A DNA stretch of 64,000 nt from Aldehydirespirator sp965203635. Lineage in GTDB: Bacteria > Actinomycetota > Acidimicrobiia > Acidimicrobiales > Aldehydirespiratoraceae. The translations under genes and the position numbers were made by a program. The notes below the pieces were generated by a model that saw only the letters and a list, made by a program, of their open reading frames with translations, was not told the DNA's origin and did not search any database. This document shows positions 16,507-24,700 of the stretch, in pieces (positions within the stretch are counted from its first letter, which is position 1; every line of letters starts with the position of its first letter). The DNA lies in NCBI GenBank assembly GCA_965203635.1, contig OZ241903.1, forward strand, positions 2,542,001 through 2,606,000, given 5' to 3'.

Positions 16507-17784
16507 TCAGTTCTTGGGCAGTTCGCTGAACGGCGTTTCCCGTGGCGGTCCGGGCTCCTTGGGCAGCCCGAGCACCCGCTCGCCGATGATGTTGCGCTGC
16601 ACCTGGTCGGTGCCGCCGTAGATGGAGGGCGCGGGCGAGAACAGCGCCACCTCGCCGATATGGCCGCCGGTCTGGCTGTCGGAGTCGCCCATGAGCATCC
16701 CGTCGGCGCCGACCACCCGCATGCCGATGTCGCGGAAAGACCGGTTCAGCTCGCTCATCGTGAGCTTGGCGATGTTCGGCGCGGCCGCGCTGGTTGATCC
16801 CGCCTTGGCCCGCTGGATCGACAGCCGGTTGATCTCGATCAGCCCGTACAGGCGCATCAGGTCGTCGCGCAGCACCTTGCTGGTGACGCTGCCGTTCTTG
16901 CGAGCCAGGTCCACCAGCCACCACCACATGTCGATGCCGAGCGAAGGGACGCCGCCCAGAGCCTCCATCGACCGGGCGATGAAGTTCCCCGCCCGCTCGC
17001 CGAGCACGCCGCCCTTGGGGCCGGGTATGAGCTCCGGCGGCTTGCGGCCCGAGGATCCCAGCGAGGCCCGCTCCACCATCAGGGTGGTGTTGCCCACCCT
17101 CCAGCCGTTGTTGAGCCCGCCAATGAGGGCGCTGTCGGCCACCCGGGCCTCGTCGATGAACACCTCGTTGAACAGGGCCCGGCCGGTCATCTCGGTCAGG
17201 GGTCGGACCTCCACGCCGGGCTGGTCCATGTCGAACGCGAACCATGAGATGCCGGCGTGCTTGGGCAGGTCGGGGTCGGTGCGGGCCAGCAGCATGCCCT
17301 TGTCGGAGACCTGGCCCCCGGAGGTCCACACCTTCTGGCCGGTGATCACCCACTCGTCGCCGTCGCGCTCGGCTCGGCACTGCAGGCTGGCCAGGTCGGA
17401 CCCGGCGTTGGGCTCGCTGAAGAGCTGGCACCATCCCACCCGGCCGTCGAGGATCTCACCGACGTAGCGCTCGATCTGCTCCGGCGTGCCGTGAATGGCG
17501 ATCGTCGGCGCGGCCAGCATGCGGCCCAGCCCTCCGGGCGGTCCCAGCACGTTGCGCTCGGCGAGCACCAGCGACACCAGCGCGGCCTGGTCCTGCCCGT
17601 AGCCGAGCCCGCCCGCGGCCTGCGGCAGCATCGGGTGGGCGTAGCCCGCTCGGGCCAGCAGCCTCCACCACTGCTCGACGGTCAGGTCGGGGTCCCAGTT
17701 CTCGTCGCAGAAGGCCTCGACCTGGGCTCGTACGGTGGCCGCGTCGACCTCGGCTGCGGGAGGGGCGGGGGCGGTGTCGGTCAT
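16507..17784 (-). CDS. Acyl-CoA dehydrogenase family protein
   Basis: A 425-residue FAD enzyme of the acyl-CoA dehydrogenase superfamily. Typical blocks are LFSEPNAGSDLASLQ (flavin and acyl contacts), VITGQKVWTSGG, MTGRALFNEVFID, VGNTTLMVERASLGS and the C-terminal SIYGGTDQVQRNIIGERVLG. It removes two hydrogens alpha-beta to a CoA thioester and passes electrons to ETF. It sits between an amidohydrolase (10 bp upstream) and an enoyl-CoA hydratase in a minus-strand operon. Confidence 0.93.
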   Translation of the reverse strand: MTDTAPAPPAAEVDAATVRAQVEAFCDENWDPDLTVEQWWRLLARAGYAHPMLPQAAGGLGYGQDQAALVSLVLAERNVLGPPGGLGRMLAAPTIAIHGTPEQIERYVGEILDGRVGWCQLFSEPNAGSDLASLQCRAERDGDEWVITGQKVWTSGGQVSDKGMLLARTDPDLPKHAGISWFAFDMDQPGVEVRPLTEMTGRALFNEVFIDEARVADSALIGGLNNGWRVGNTTLMVERASLGSSGRKPPELIPGPKGGVLGERAGNFIARSMEALGGVPSLGIDMWWWLVDLARKNGSVTSKVLRDDLMRLYGLIEINRLSIQRAKAGSTSAAAPNIAKLTMSELNRSFRDIGMRVVGADGMLMGDSDSQTGGHIGEVALFSPAPSIYGGTDQVQRNIIGERVLGLPKEPGPPRETPFSELPKN

Positions 17785-17794
17785 GGTCCTGGCT

Positions 17795-19036
17795 CTAGGT
17801 GGGCTGGGGCTGGTTCAGGTAGGCGACATTGTCGAGCATGATGGCCCGGCGGTCGGCGTCGGAGAAGCCCTTCAGCTCGGCCAGGTAGTCGAGCGGCTCG
17901 GGCATCCCCTCGATGTGGGGCCAGTCCGAGCCGAAGATCACCCGGTCGGCGCCCATGAGATCGGTGACCTCATTGACGTCGTCCTCCCAGAACGGGTTGA
18001 TCCAGACGTGGGCCTTGAACGTGTCGATCGGGTGGTCGTCGAACCACCAGTAGTACTTCTTGGCGATCTGCGAGAACTTCCGGAACATCGGCGCCAGGTA
18101 GTCGGAGCCGTTCTCCACCGAGGCCACCCGCAGGTTCGGGAAGCGGTCGTAGATCTTCTCGAACACCGATTGCATCAGCCAGTCCTGGGCGGCCCGCTCG
18201 ATGGCGAAGGCCCGCAGGTTCGGTCCTGCCGCCATACCGGACCCCACACCGACCGAGGAGAACTCGTCGTCGGCGTAGCCCTGGGACGAGTACCCCGAGT
18301 CGCCGGCGTGAATGACCACGGTGACGCCGGCGTCGTTGATGCGCTGCCACACACCGTCGAACGTCGGGTGGAACGGCGAGAGCCGGCCGGTGCGGGTGGT
18401 TACTGCCGAGGGTCGCATCACCACGATGCGGGCCCCCACTCCGAGCACCCGGTCCAGCTCCTCGCCGGCCGCGGCGGGATCACCGAGCGCGATGTATGGG
18501 GCGCCGAAGATGCGCTCGGAGCAGTTGTAGCCCCAGTCCTCCAGCAGCCACTGGTTGAAGCCCCGCATCATGGCCACGACCGCATCGACGTCGCGGCTGA
18601 GCAGCTCCTCGTAGAGCACGCCCAGGGTGGGAAAGAGCCACACGGCCTCCAGTCCCTGGGCGTCCATCACTCTGAGACGCGCCTGCGGGTCCATGTAGTG
18701 GTCGGGCAGCGGCTCGCGGTCGCGCAGCATCTCGGCCGGGTTCCGGCCCTCGGGGTTCCCCTTGAAGTAGTCGCGCAGCGCTCCGGGTTTGGCGATGGGG
18801 TTCCAGGTCGGATTGGCCACCGCCCGGGCCAGCTTGCCGCCGACAAGGTGGTGTTTGCGTCCGCCCATGTCCACCCACTGCACCACCCGGGGCTGCATGC
18901 GGGGATCGACGTGGCGGGTGAACGCGTCGAGGGCTTCGTAGTAGTGGTTGTCGGCGTCGAAGGGCCGGTAGCCGAGGTCGTCCGCGGTCAGCGGGGGCGA
19001 CTGGTCGGGCCCGGTGGACAGGTCGTCGGAGGCCAC
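17795..19036 (-). CDS. Amidohydrolase family protein
   Basis: A 413-residue TIM-barrel hydrolase of the amidohydrolase-2 group. The first metal motif reads DADNHYYE (HxY rather than HxH). Later blocks are VVIHAGDSGY, ASVENGSDY and IFGSDWPHIEG with the terminal Asp. This variant is common in actinobacterial operons with acyl-CoA dehydrogenases, as here, but no substrate is established. It is the first gene of the minus-strand operon running to 15716. Confidence 0.82.
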   Translation of the reverse strand: MASDDLSTGPDQSPPLTADDLGYRPFDADNHYYEALDAFTRHVDPRMQPRVVQWVDMGGRKHHLVGGKLARAVANPTWNPIAKPGALRDYFKGNPEGRNPAEMLRDREPLPDHYMDPQARLRVMDAQGLEAVWLFPTLGVLYEELLSRDVDAVVAMMRGFNQWLLEDWGYNCSERIFGAPYIALGDPAAAGEELDRVLGVGARIVVMRPSAVTTRTGRLSPFHPTFDGVWQRINDAGVTVVIHAGDSGYSSQGYADDEFSSVGVGSGMAAGPNLRAFAIERAAQDWLMQSVFEKIYDRFPNLRVASVENGSDYLAPMFRKFSQIAKKYYWWFDDHPIDTFKAHVWINPFWEDDVNEVTDLMGADRVIFGSDWPHIEGMPEPLDYLAELKGFSDADRRAIMLDNVAYLNQPQPT

Positions 19037-19060
19037 GGGGTCACGCTACCGTGTGGTCCG

Positions 19061-19498
19061 ATGCCGCCCAAGGTCTTCACCACGTCGCAGTTGCAGGCCC
19101 GCACGCTCAAGCGGGGCGAGAAGGTGAGGCTCGTGTCGGAGCTGCCCGGCGTTCCGGTGGGCACCGAGGGCAAGGTGGCCATGGCCAACGGGTTCACCTG
19201 GAACCGCTACTGGGTGAGACTGGTCGACGGCCGGGTGGTGGGCCACATCGACCATGACGACCTGGTGCGCACCAAGGACTACGAGCGGTACCTGGTCGCC
19301 CGCGACCGCGAGGCGGAGCAGGCCGAACTGGCCGCTCTGGCGGCCGCCGAGGCCGCGGCCGCGGGGCTGGCGGACGGACCGGCCGACGACGAGGGCGCGG
19401 CTGACGGCGAGTCGGGAGAGGCGGTCGTCAACGGCGTGCCGGTGCCCGCCTACCTCCTGCAACGCTCAGCCGACGCCAGAACCCGCCTCGGCGCTTGA
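19061..19498 (+). CDS. Hypothetical 145-residue protein
   Basis: Not recognised. The first 75 residues (RTLKRGEKVRLVSELPGVPV, GTEGKVAMANG, YWVRLVDGRVVGHIDHDDL) look like a small beta-barrel of the KOW/SH3 type. A charged, Ala-rich helix and an acidic linker follow (DGPADDEGAADGESGEA), and a short conserved-looking tail VPVPAYLLQRSADAR closes it. ATG at 19061 lies 25 bp from the divergent amidohydrolase start. Composition suggests a real cytoplasmic protein; no function is proposed. Confidence 0.65.
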   Translation: MPPKVFTTSQLQARTLKRGEKVRLVSELPGVPVGTEGKVAMANGFTWNRYWVRLVDGRVVGHIDHDDLVRTKDYERYLVARDREAEQAELAALAAAEAAAAGLADGPADDEGAADGESGEAVVNGVPVPAYLLQRSADARTRLGA

Positions 19499-19561
19499 CG
19501 GTGTCTTTCCTGCATTCTTGACGGAGTGTTGCCCAGCCGTGCTACAGTAGGCGTCGGCAAA

Positions 19562-19619
19562 CCGGAGCCGCCCGCCTTGCTCAGTGGTCAAATGAGGCTC
19601 GAAAGGCGGACGGCTCCGG
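19562..19619. terminator. Long hairpin between convergent genes
   Basis: Arms ccggagccgcccgcctt (19562-19578) and aaggcggacggctccgg (19603-19619) pair over 17 bp with one mismatch around a 24-base loop. It lies between the convergent 145-residue gene and the aminotransferase gene and may stop transcription from both sides, although no T tract follows. A structured RNA is a second possibility. Confidence 0.5.
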
Positions 19620-19709
19620 CGAGCCGTGAGCATACATCTCGCGTACTGATACACAACGATATTGCCTACTGACCGGCTCATGCGGTCGAGACCGAGGCGG
19701 GGTCTTCGA

Positions 19710-20876
19710 CTATCCGCCCCACTGCTGGAGGCGCCGCATGGCCTCGGCCATGTCCTCGGTGGCGCCTGCGTAGGAGAATCGTGCGTAGCGGTGGCCCTCG
19801 GCCGGGTCGAAGTCGATGCCGGGCGTCACCGCCACTCCCAGCTCGTCCAGCCAGCGCCGGCACAGCGCCTGGCTGTCATCGGCTATGTGGTCGACGGCCG
19901 CGTACACGTAGAACGCTCCGTCGCTGGGAGCTAGGCGGTCGATGCCGGCCGCCGGAAGTCCCTCGACCAGCACCGACCGGCTGACCGCGTAGCGGGCCAC
20001 GTTGGCCTGCAACTCCTGGTGGCAGTCGAAGGCGGCCACCGCGGCGATCTGCGACAGGGTGGGAGCCGAGATGAAGAAGTTCTGGGCCAGCCGGCGGACC
20101 GGCTCCACCAGGTCGTCGGGGGCGACCACCCAGCCGAGCCGCCAGCCGGTCATCGAGAAGTACTTGGAGAAGCTGTTCACCACCAGCGCGTCGGCATTGA
20201 GGCCGAGCGCGGTGGGGGCCGGATCGCCGAATGTGATGCCGTGGTAGATCTCGTCGGCGACGAGTCGCACGCCGTGCGCGATGCACCAGTCCGACACGGC
20301 GGCGAGCGAGGGGCCGTCGAGCATGGTCCCCGACGGGTTGGACGGGGAGGCCAGCACCAGGCCGTCGACGGAGCCGGTGCGACGGACAAGGTCCTCCAGC
20401 AGGTCCGGCGAGGGCTGGAACCGGGTCTCCGCCGAAGTCGGCAACGTCACGACCTCCGCGTTGAGGGCCTGCAGGGCATTGCGGTAGCACGGATAGCCCG
20501 GCGAGGACACCACGACCCGGTCACCGGCGTCGAAAGCGGCCAGGAACGACAGGACGAAGGCCCCCGAGGCACCGAAGGTCACGACGATGCGGCCGGGATC
20601 GACGTCGGCGCCGTACCAGGACTGGTAGTGCTGCGAGATCCGTCTCCTCAATGACTCCAACCCGGCGGCGGTGGTGTACCCGAGCACGTCCGATTTGAGC
20701 GCGGCCCTGGCGGCCCGGATGACGCCCGCGGGCGCCGGGGTGGACGGCTGGCCCACCTCGAGGTGCAGCACCTCGCCCCCGGCGGCTTCGCGCTCCTCGG
20801 CAGCCCGCATCACCTCCATGACGTAGAACGGGCTGATGTTCGATCGCCGGGATTCCTGCAGCGTCACGCCGGCCAT
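19710..20876 (-). CDS. PLP-dependent aminotransferase, class I/II
   Basis: A 388-residue fold-type I aminotransferase. Seen are LEVGQPSTPAP, LGYTTAAGLESLR, SPGYPCYRN, LASPSNPSGTML, VADEIYHGITF (PLP-contacting Asp) and the Schiff-base lysine block NSFSKYFSMTGWRLGW, with the substrate-carboxylate Arg in YARFSYAG near the end. Close to aspartate/alanine-type enzymes; the amino-acid preference cannot be read. It is divergent from the uridine kinase gene. Confidence 0.9.
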   Translation of the reverse strand: MAGVTLQESRRSNISPFYVMEVMRAAEEREAAGGEVLHLEVGQPSTPAPAGVIRAARAALKSDVLGYTTAAGLESLRRRISQHYQSWYGADVDPGRIVVTFGASGAFVLSFLAAFDAGDRVVVSSPGYPCYRNALQALNAEVVTLPTSAETRFQPSPDLLEDLVRRTGSVDGLVLASPSNPSGTMLDGPSLAAVSDWCIAHGVRLVADEIYHGITFGDPAPTALGLNADALVVNSFSKYFSMTGWRLGWVVAPDDLVEPVRRLAQNFFISAPTLSQIAAVAAFDCHQELQANVARYAVSRSVLVEGLPAAGIDRLAPSDGAFYVYAAVDHIADDSQALCRRWLDELGVAVTPGIDFDPAEGHRYARFSYAGATEDMAEAMRRLQQWGG

Positions 20877-20911
20877 GATGCCACCGGCGCGGCCCGGTAT
20901 GGTGTCGGCCC

Positions 20912-21538
20912 GTGGACATGTTCGTGTTCGGGATCTGCGGCGGCTCCGGCGCGGGCAAGACCACGCTCACCAGGTGTCTGCTGGAGCGCCTCGACGAACG
21001 GGGCGCGAGCGTTCTTGCCTTCGACGCCTACTACCGCGACCTTTCGCATCTGCCGTTCGACGAGAGGCGCCGCGGCAACTTCGATCACCCCGACTCCCTG
21101 GACAGCGAGCTGTTCCTGCAGCATCTCGACGCCCTGAGGCACGGCATCGATGTGGACGTGCCCATCTACGACTTCTCGACCCACACTCACACCGGCCGCT
21201 TCCAGCGAGTGGAGGCCGCTCCCCTGCTGCTGGTGGAGGGCATCCTGCTGCTGGCCTTCGAGGACACCGCGGCGCGGCTCGACTACTCGATCTTCATGGA
21301 CGTGCCCGAAGAGGTGAGGCTCCAGCGCCGCATCCATCGGGACATGACCGAGCGGGGCCGGCCCGAGGATCATGTGCGCCGGCAGTTCGCAGCCACGGTC
21401 GCACCCATGCACGACGCCTTCGTGCAGCCCAGCCGCCACCGGGCCGACCGGATCGTCGCCGGCGCCGGCGCTGACGAGTTGGCCGAAGAGTTGATGACGA
21501 TGTTGGCGCCGGCCACGGCCGCGGCGGGAGCGCGCTAG
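20912..21538 (+). CDS. udk: Uridine kinase family protein
   Basis: A 208-residue P-loop kinase. Walker A GGSGAGKT, then AFDAYYRDLSHLPFDERRR, the family mark NFDHPDSLD and VPIYDFSTHTHTG follow the order seen in uridine/cytidine kinases of pyrimidine salvage. GTG at 20912 is used as start; an internal ATG two codons later is equally possible. Cytoplasmic. Other members of the family phosphorylate phosphoribulose or pantothenate, so the nucleoside substrate is inferred from sequence pattern only. Confidence 0.85.
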   Translation: MDMFVFGICGGSGAGKTTLTRCLLERLDERGASVLAFDAYYRDLSHLPFDERRRGNFDHPDSLDSELFLQHLDALRHGIDVDVPIYDFSTHTHTGRFQRVEAAPLLLVEGILLLAFEDTAARLDYSIFMDVPEEVRLQRRIHRDMTERGRPEDHVRRQFAATVAPMHDAFVQPSRHRADRIVAGAGADELAEELMTMLAPATAAAGAR

Positions 21539-21542
21539 CCGG

Positions 21543-22082
21543 CTAGAGCACGACCCCCTCGCCTGCGAGCAGCTTGGCCTTCATCTCGGGGTTGTCGCCG
21601 TAGTTGCCCACTCCCCCGCTGCTGGGAACCACCCGGTGGCAGGGAACCAGCAGGGGCACCGGGTTGCGGGCCATTGCCGTGCCGACCGCCCGGGCTGCCC
21701 TGGGCCGGCCGACGATCTCGGCCAGTTCCCCGTAGGTACGCACCTCGCCGCAGGGGATGCGGGCGGTGGCCCTCAGGACCTCCTGATGGAACGGCGAGCG
21801 CGACGACAGGTCGACGGGCACGTCGGTGCGACCAGTGGCCAAGGCCTCGCTCACCCGGGCCACGAGCTTCGGGTCCGGGTCGGGCTCGATGTCGGTGCCC
21901 ACCTCGTCGCGCATGAATTCGACGAAGCGCCCCGGATCGGGCTCGCGCCCGTCCGGTGTTATCAGGAGACCGGACACCCACCCGTTGGTGTGGGCCACGA
22001 ACACCGGCCCCACGGGACTCTTCGCCGTGAACCACAGGTGAGTCTGGCCTGCCTTGTCGGGTACGAGTTCGAGATCGTCCAT
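21543..22082 (-). CDS. ogt: Methylated-DNA--protein-cysteine S-methyltransferase
   Basis: A 179-residue DNA-repair protein that transfers the methyl group of O6-methylguanine to its own cysteine. The active-site block LLVPCHRVV is intact, preceded by the helix-turn-helix region IPCGEVRTYGELAEIVGRP and the arginine-finger segment ARAVGTAMARNP. The N-terminal domain (SPVGPVFVAHTNGWVSGLLI) is short, as in Ogt. It is convergent with udk (4 bp gap) and just downstream of ung, so two repair genes lie together. Confidence 0.92.
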   Translation of the reverse strand: MDDLELVPDKAGQTHLWFTAKSPVGPVFVAHTNGWVSGLLITPDGREPDPGRFVEFMRDEVGTDIEPDPDPKLVARVSEALATGRTDVPVDLSSRSPFHQEVLRATARIPCGEVRTYGELAEIVGRPRAARAVGTAMARNPVPLLVPCHRVVPSSGGVGNYGDNPEMKAKLLAGEGVVL

Positions 22083-22102
22083 GGCCGTACCGTAGCTGCG
22101 GA

Positions 22103-22777
22103 TTACGACAGCTCACCGATGGCCCAGTCCACCGGCTCGCGGCCCGCGGCGACGAGGGCCTCGTTGGCCCGGCTGAAGGGCCGGCTGCCGAAGAACCCGC
22201 CCGAGGCCGACAGGGGCGACGGATGGGCCGACTCGATCACCGTGTGGCGGCTGGTGTCCACCAGCGTTCTCTTGCGGCGGGCCGAGCCGCCCCACAGGAT
22301 GAACACCACCCGCTCACCCTTGTCGTTGACGACCCGGATCACCTCGTCCGTGAAGGTCTCCCAGCCCCTGCGCTGGTGGCTGGCCGCCTGCCGGGCCCGG
22401 ACGGTGAGGGTGGCGTTGAGCAGCAGCACCCCCTGGCGGGCCCAGGGCTCCAGCGAGCCGTGGCCGGGCACGGGGGCGCCGATGTCGTCATGCAGTTCGG
22501 CGAGGATGTTCACCAGCGACGGCGGCTTGGCCACTCCGGGGCGCACCGAGAAGCAGAGCCCGTGGGCCTGCCGGGGTCCGTGGTAGGGATCCTGGCCCAG
22601 GATCAGGACCTTCACCGAGGCGTACGGGGTGAGGTGCAGGGCCGCGAATACCTCGTCGTGGGGTGGGAACACCTGATGCCGGTCCCGCTCGGCCCGCACG
22701 AAGTCCTGCAGTTCGCACCAGTAGGGCTTGTCGAACTCGCCTCGCAGCAGCGGGTTCCAGTCGGTCTTGGGCGCCAT
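22103..22777 (-). CDS. ung: Uracil-DNA glycosylase
   Basis: A 224-residue family-1 UDG that cuts uracil out of DNA. The catalytic water-activating block GQDPYHGPRQAHGLCFSV and the C-terminal HPSPLSASGGFFG loop are both intact, with LLLNATLTVR between them. ATG at 22777 is preferred; GTG three codons further out (22786) is possible. It precedes ogt on the same strand with a 20 bp gap. Confidence 0.96.
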   Translation of the reverse strand: MAPKTDWNPLLRGEFDKPYWCELQDFVRAERDRHQVFPPHDEVFAALHLTPYASVKVLILGQDPYHGPRQAHGLCFSVRPGVAKPPSLVNILAELHDDIGAPVPGHGSLEPWARQGVLLLNATLTVRARQAASHQRRGWETFTDEVIRVVNDKGERVVFILWGGSARRKRTLVDTSRHTVIESAHPSPLSASGGFFGSRPFSRANEALVAAGREPVDWAIGELS

Positions 22778-22841
22778 CGGCGCCACAGTAGATCAGCTCA
22801 AGCGTGGAGCGGGCGCGATCCCGGGCCGGGTTGGTGTGAGT

Positions 22842-23852
22842 TCAGGCGGGGCGTGTGCCGACGATGCTGGCCCGCTCCATGATCCGGACGTCGGGGTAGT
22901 AGTCGCTGGCCGCGTAGTGCTGCACGGAGCGGTTGTCCCAGAACACCACCGTGTCCGGTTCCCAGCGGACCCTGAACTGGTACTCGACCACCTTGGCCTG
23001 GCCGGCCAGGTGCCTGATCAACTCGACGCCCTCGTCGAAGTCCATCCCGTCGATGTGGCAGGTGAAGTAGCAGTTGACGAAGATCAGCTTGCGGCCCGTC
23101 TCGGGATGGGTGCACACCACCGGGTGGCGGGCCCGCGGGTAGCGGGCCCGGAATTCCTCCTGCTTGCCCTCGGGGACCTGGTGCTTGAAGGCGAGCATGA
23201 AGTCGTGCACCGCGAAGAGGCCGTCGATGTGCTCCTTGGTGGCGTCGTCCAGCCCGTCGTAGGCCGCTCCCATGTCGCAGAACAACGTGTCGCCGCCCGT
23301 GGCCGGGACCTGGATGGCGTGCAGGATCGCGCCCATCGACGGAATCTCGCGCCAGGTGACGTCATGGTGCCAGCCGTTCTCGAAGCCGCCGGTGTCGACG
23401 CCCTTCTCGAAGCGGACCAGCTCGGGGTGCTCGGCGTTGCCGGTGATGAACGGGTGGACCTCCAGCTCCCCGAACCGGCGGGCGAAGGCAACGTGCTGGG
23501 CCGGCGTGATGGGCTGGTCGCGAAAGACGAGGACTTTGTAGTCGAGCAGCGCTTGGCGGATCTCCGCGGTTACCTCGTCGGGCAATTCAGCCCCGAGGTC
23601 AACCCCGCTGACCTCGGCGCCTAGCGTGGCGCCCTGGGGTGTGACGCCGATGTGGGCGAACGACGGCCGGGAAAGCCGGGTTCTCTCCTCGGCGAGGTGC
23701 AGCCACGGACCCAGATCGAGCCCGTAGCGGTCTATGCGGACCCTGCCTGGAACGACACGGGACGCGGGATCGGATGTTCCGGCCTGCTCTGCGCCGCCGT
23801 TGGAAGCAACTTTGTCGCCGTCCCCGGTGATCGAGGTGGTGGCGGATGACAT
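22842..23852 (-). CDS. TauD/TfdA-family Fe(II)/2-oxoglutarate dioxygenase
   Basis: A 336-residue enzyme. The facial-triad start HHDVTW is at about residues 162-167 (HxD). The distal His is in SVQHYAASDY, and the 2-oxoglutarate-binding Arg is in RIMERASI. The N-terminal part contains VFRDQPITPAQHVAFARRFG, a TauD hallmark. Family members hydroxylate taurine, aryloxyalkanoates or sulfate esters; the substrate here is open. The first 60 residues are low in similarity to the family, so the true start may be further in. It is divergent from the ABC ATPase gene with only about 20 bp between starts. Confidence 0.85.
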   Translation of the reverse strand: MSSATTSITGDGDKVASNGGAEQAGTSDPASRVVPGRVRIDRYGLDLGPWLHLAEERTRLSRPSFAHIGVTPQGATLGAEVSGVDLGAELPDEVTAEIRQALLDYKVLVFRDQPITPAQHVAFARRFGELEVHPFITGNAEHPELVRFEKGVDTGGFENGWHHDVTWREIPSMGAILHAIQVPATGGDTLFCDMGAAYDGLDDATKEHIDGLFAVHDFMLAFKHQVPEGKQEEFRARYPRARHPVVCTHPETGRKLIFVNCYFTCHIDGMDFDEGVELIRHLAGQAKVVEYQFRVRWEPDTVVFWDNRSVQHYAASDYYPDVRIMERASIVGTRPA

Positions 23853-23875
23853 GCTGCGAATATACCGTTGGGGGC

Positions 23876-24685
23876 GTGGTCAGCGCCGTTGAGGTCACCG
23901 ATCTCACCGTCAGGTTCGACCATGTAACCGCCCTCGACGAAGTGACCCACACGTTCCAGCCGGGCACGTCCACCGCGGTGATGGGCGTCAACGGATCGGG
24001 CAAGACCACCATGCTGGAGTGCCTGGCCGGGCTGCTGAAACCCACGTTGGGAAGCATCCGCGGCATGTCCGAGAACCTGGCCTACGTGTGCCAGCACCTT
24101 CCCGCCTTCTGGATGCCGATAACCGCCGGCGAGGTGCTGGCTATGGGCCGCTACCGCGAGCGGGGCCTGCTCGGGCGCCTGAGGGGCGAGGACCGGGCCG
24201 CTATGCGCAAGGCCGGCGAGCAGCTCGACATCAACCGCTACACCAAACGGAGCTTCGGCGAGCTCAGCGGCGGGCAGCAGCAGCGAGTGAGGATCGCGCA
24301 GGTGTTGGCGGGCGAGCCCGACGTCATCATGCTGGACGAACCGGTCACCGGCCTCGACATCCCCAGCCAGGAGCGGATCCTGGACGTGATCGAGGACTAT
24401 TCGAGCCGGGGCGCCATCGTGATCATCACCACCCACCACCTGGACGAGGCCCGTCACTGCGACTCGGTGATGCTGCTGGCCAACCGTCTGGTGGCCGCGG
24501 GCCCGCCCGGCGAGATACTCACCGAGGAGCGGCTGCGAGAGACGTTCGGTGACCGGCTGCTCGGGGACCACGCCGACCACGACCACGAACACGACATCAT
24601 CGTGCTGGACGACCACGGCCACCACGTTCACAGCCACGACCACGGCCATCACGGCCATCAGGGTCACGGCCCCCACGACCACTAG
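23876..24685 (+). CDS. znuC: Zinc-type ABC transporter ATPase with His-rich C-terminal tail
   Basis: A 269-residue ABC ATPase. Walker A GVNGSGKTT, signature LSGGQQQR and Walker B VIMLDEP are intact, with THHLDEARH as the switch His. The closest pattern is the metal-uptake (ZnuC/MntB) group. The last 40 residues are almost purely His, Asp and Gly (DHADHDHEHD, then HGHHVHSHDHGHHGHQGHGP), a probable cytoplasmic metal-binding tail. The window's znuA- and znuB-like genes have no ATPase beside them, so this is probably their partner, about 12 kb away. GTG at 23876 is favoured; an ATG at 23846 would overlap the divergent TauD gene. Confidence 0.87.
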   Translation: MVSAVEVTDLTVRFDHVTALDEVTHTFQPGTSTAVMGVNGSGKTTMLECLAGLLKPTLGSIRGMSENLAYVCQHLPAFWMPITAGEVLAMGRYRERGLLGRLRGEDRAAMRKAGEQLDINRYTKRSFGELSGGQQQRVRIAQVLAGEPDVIMLDEPVTGLDIPSQERILDVIEDYSSRGAIVIITTHHLDEARHCDSVMLLANRLVAAGPPGEILTEERLRETFGDRLLGDHADHDHEHDIIVLDDHGHHVHSHDHGHHGHQGHGPHDH

Positions 24686-24700
24686 AGACAACGCGGCACG

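Noticed and set aside
15716..17434. A fused 572-codon frame over hydratase and dehydrogenase
   Set aside because: The left part is the real hydratase, the right part is an off-frame reading of the acyl-CoA dehydrogenase gene; no real fusion.
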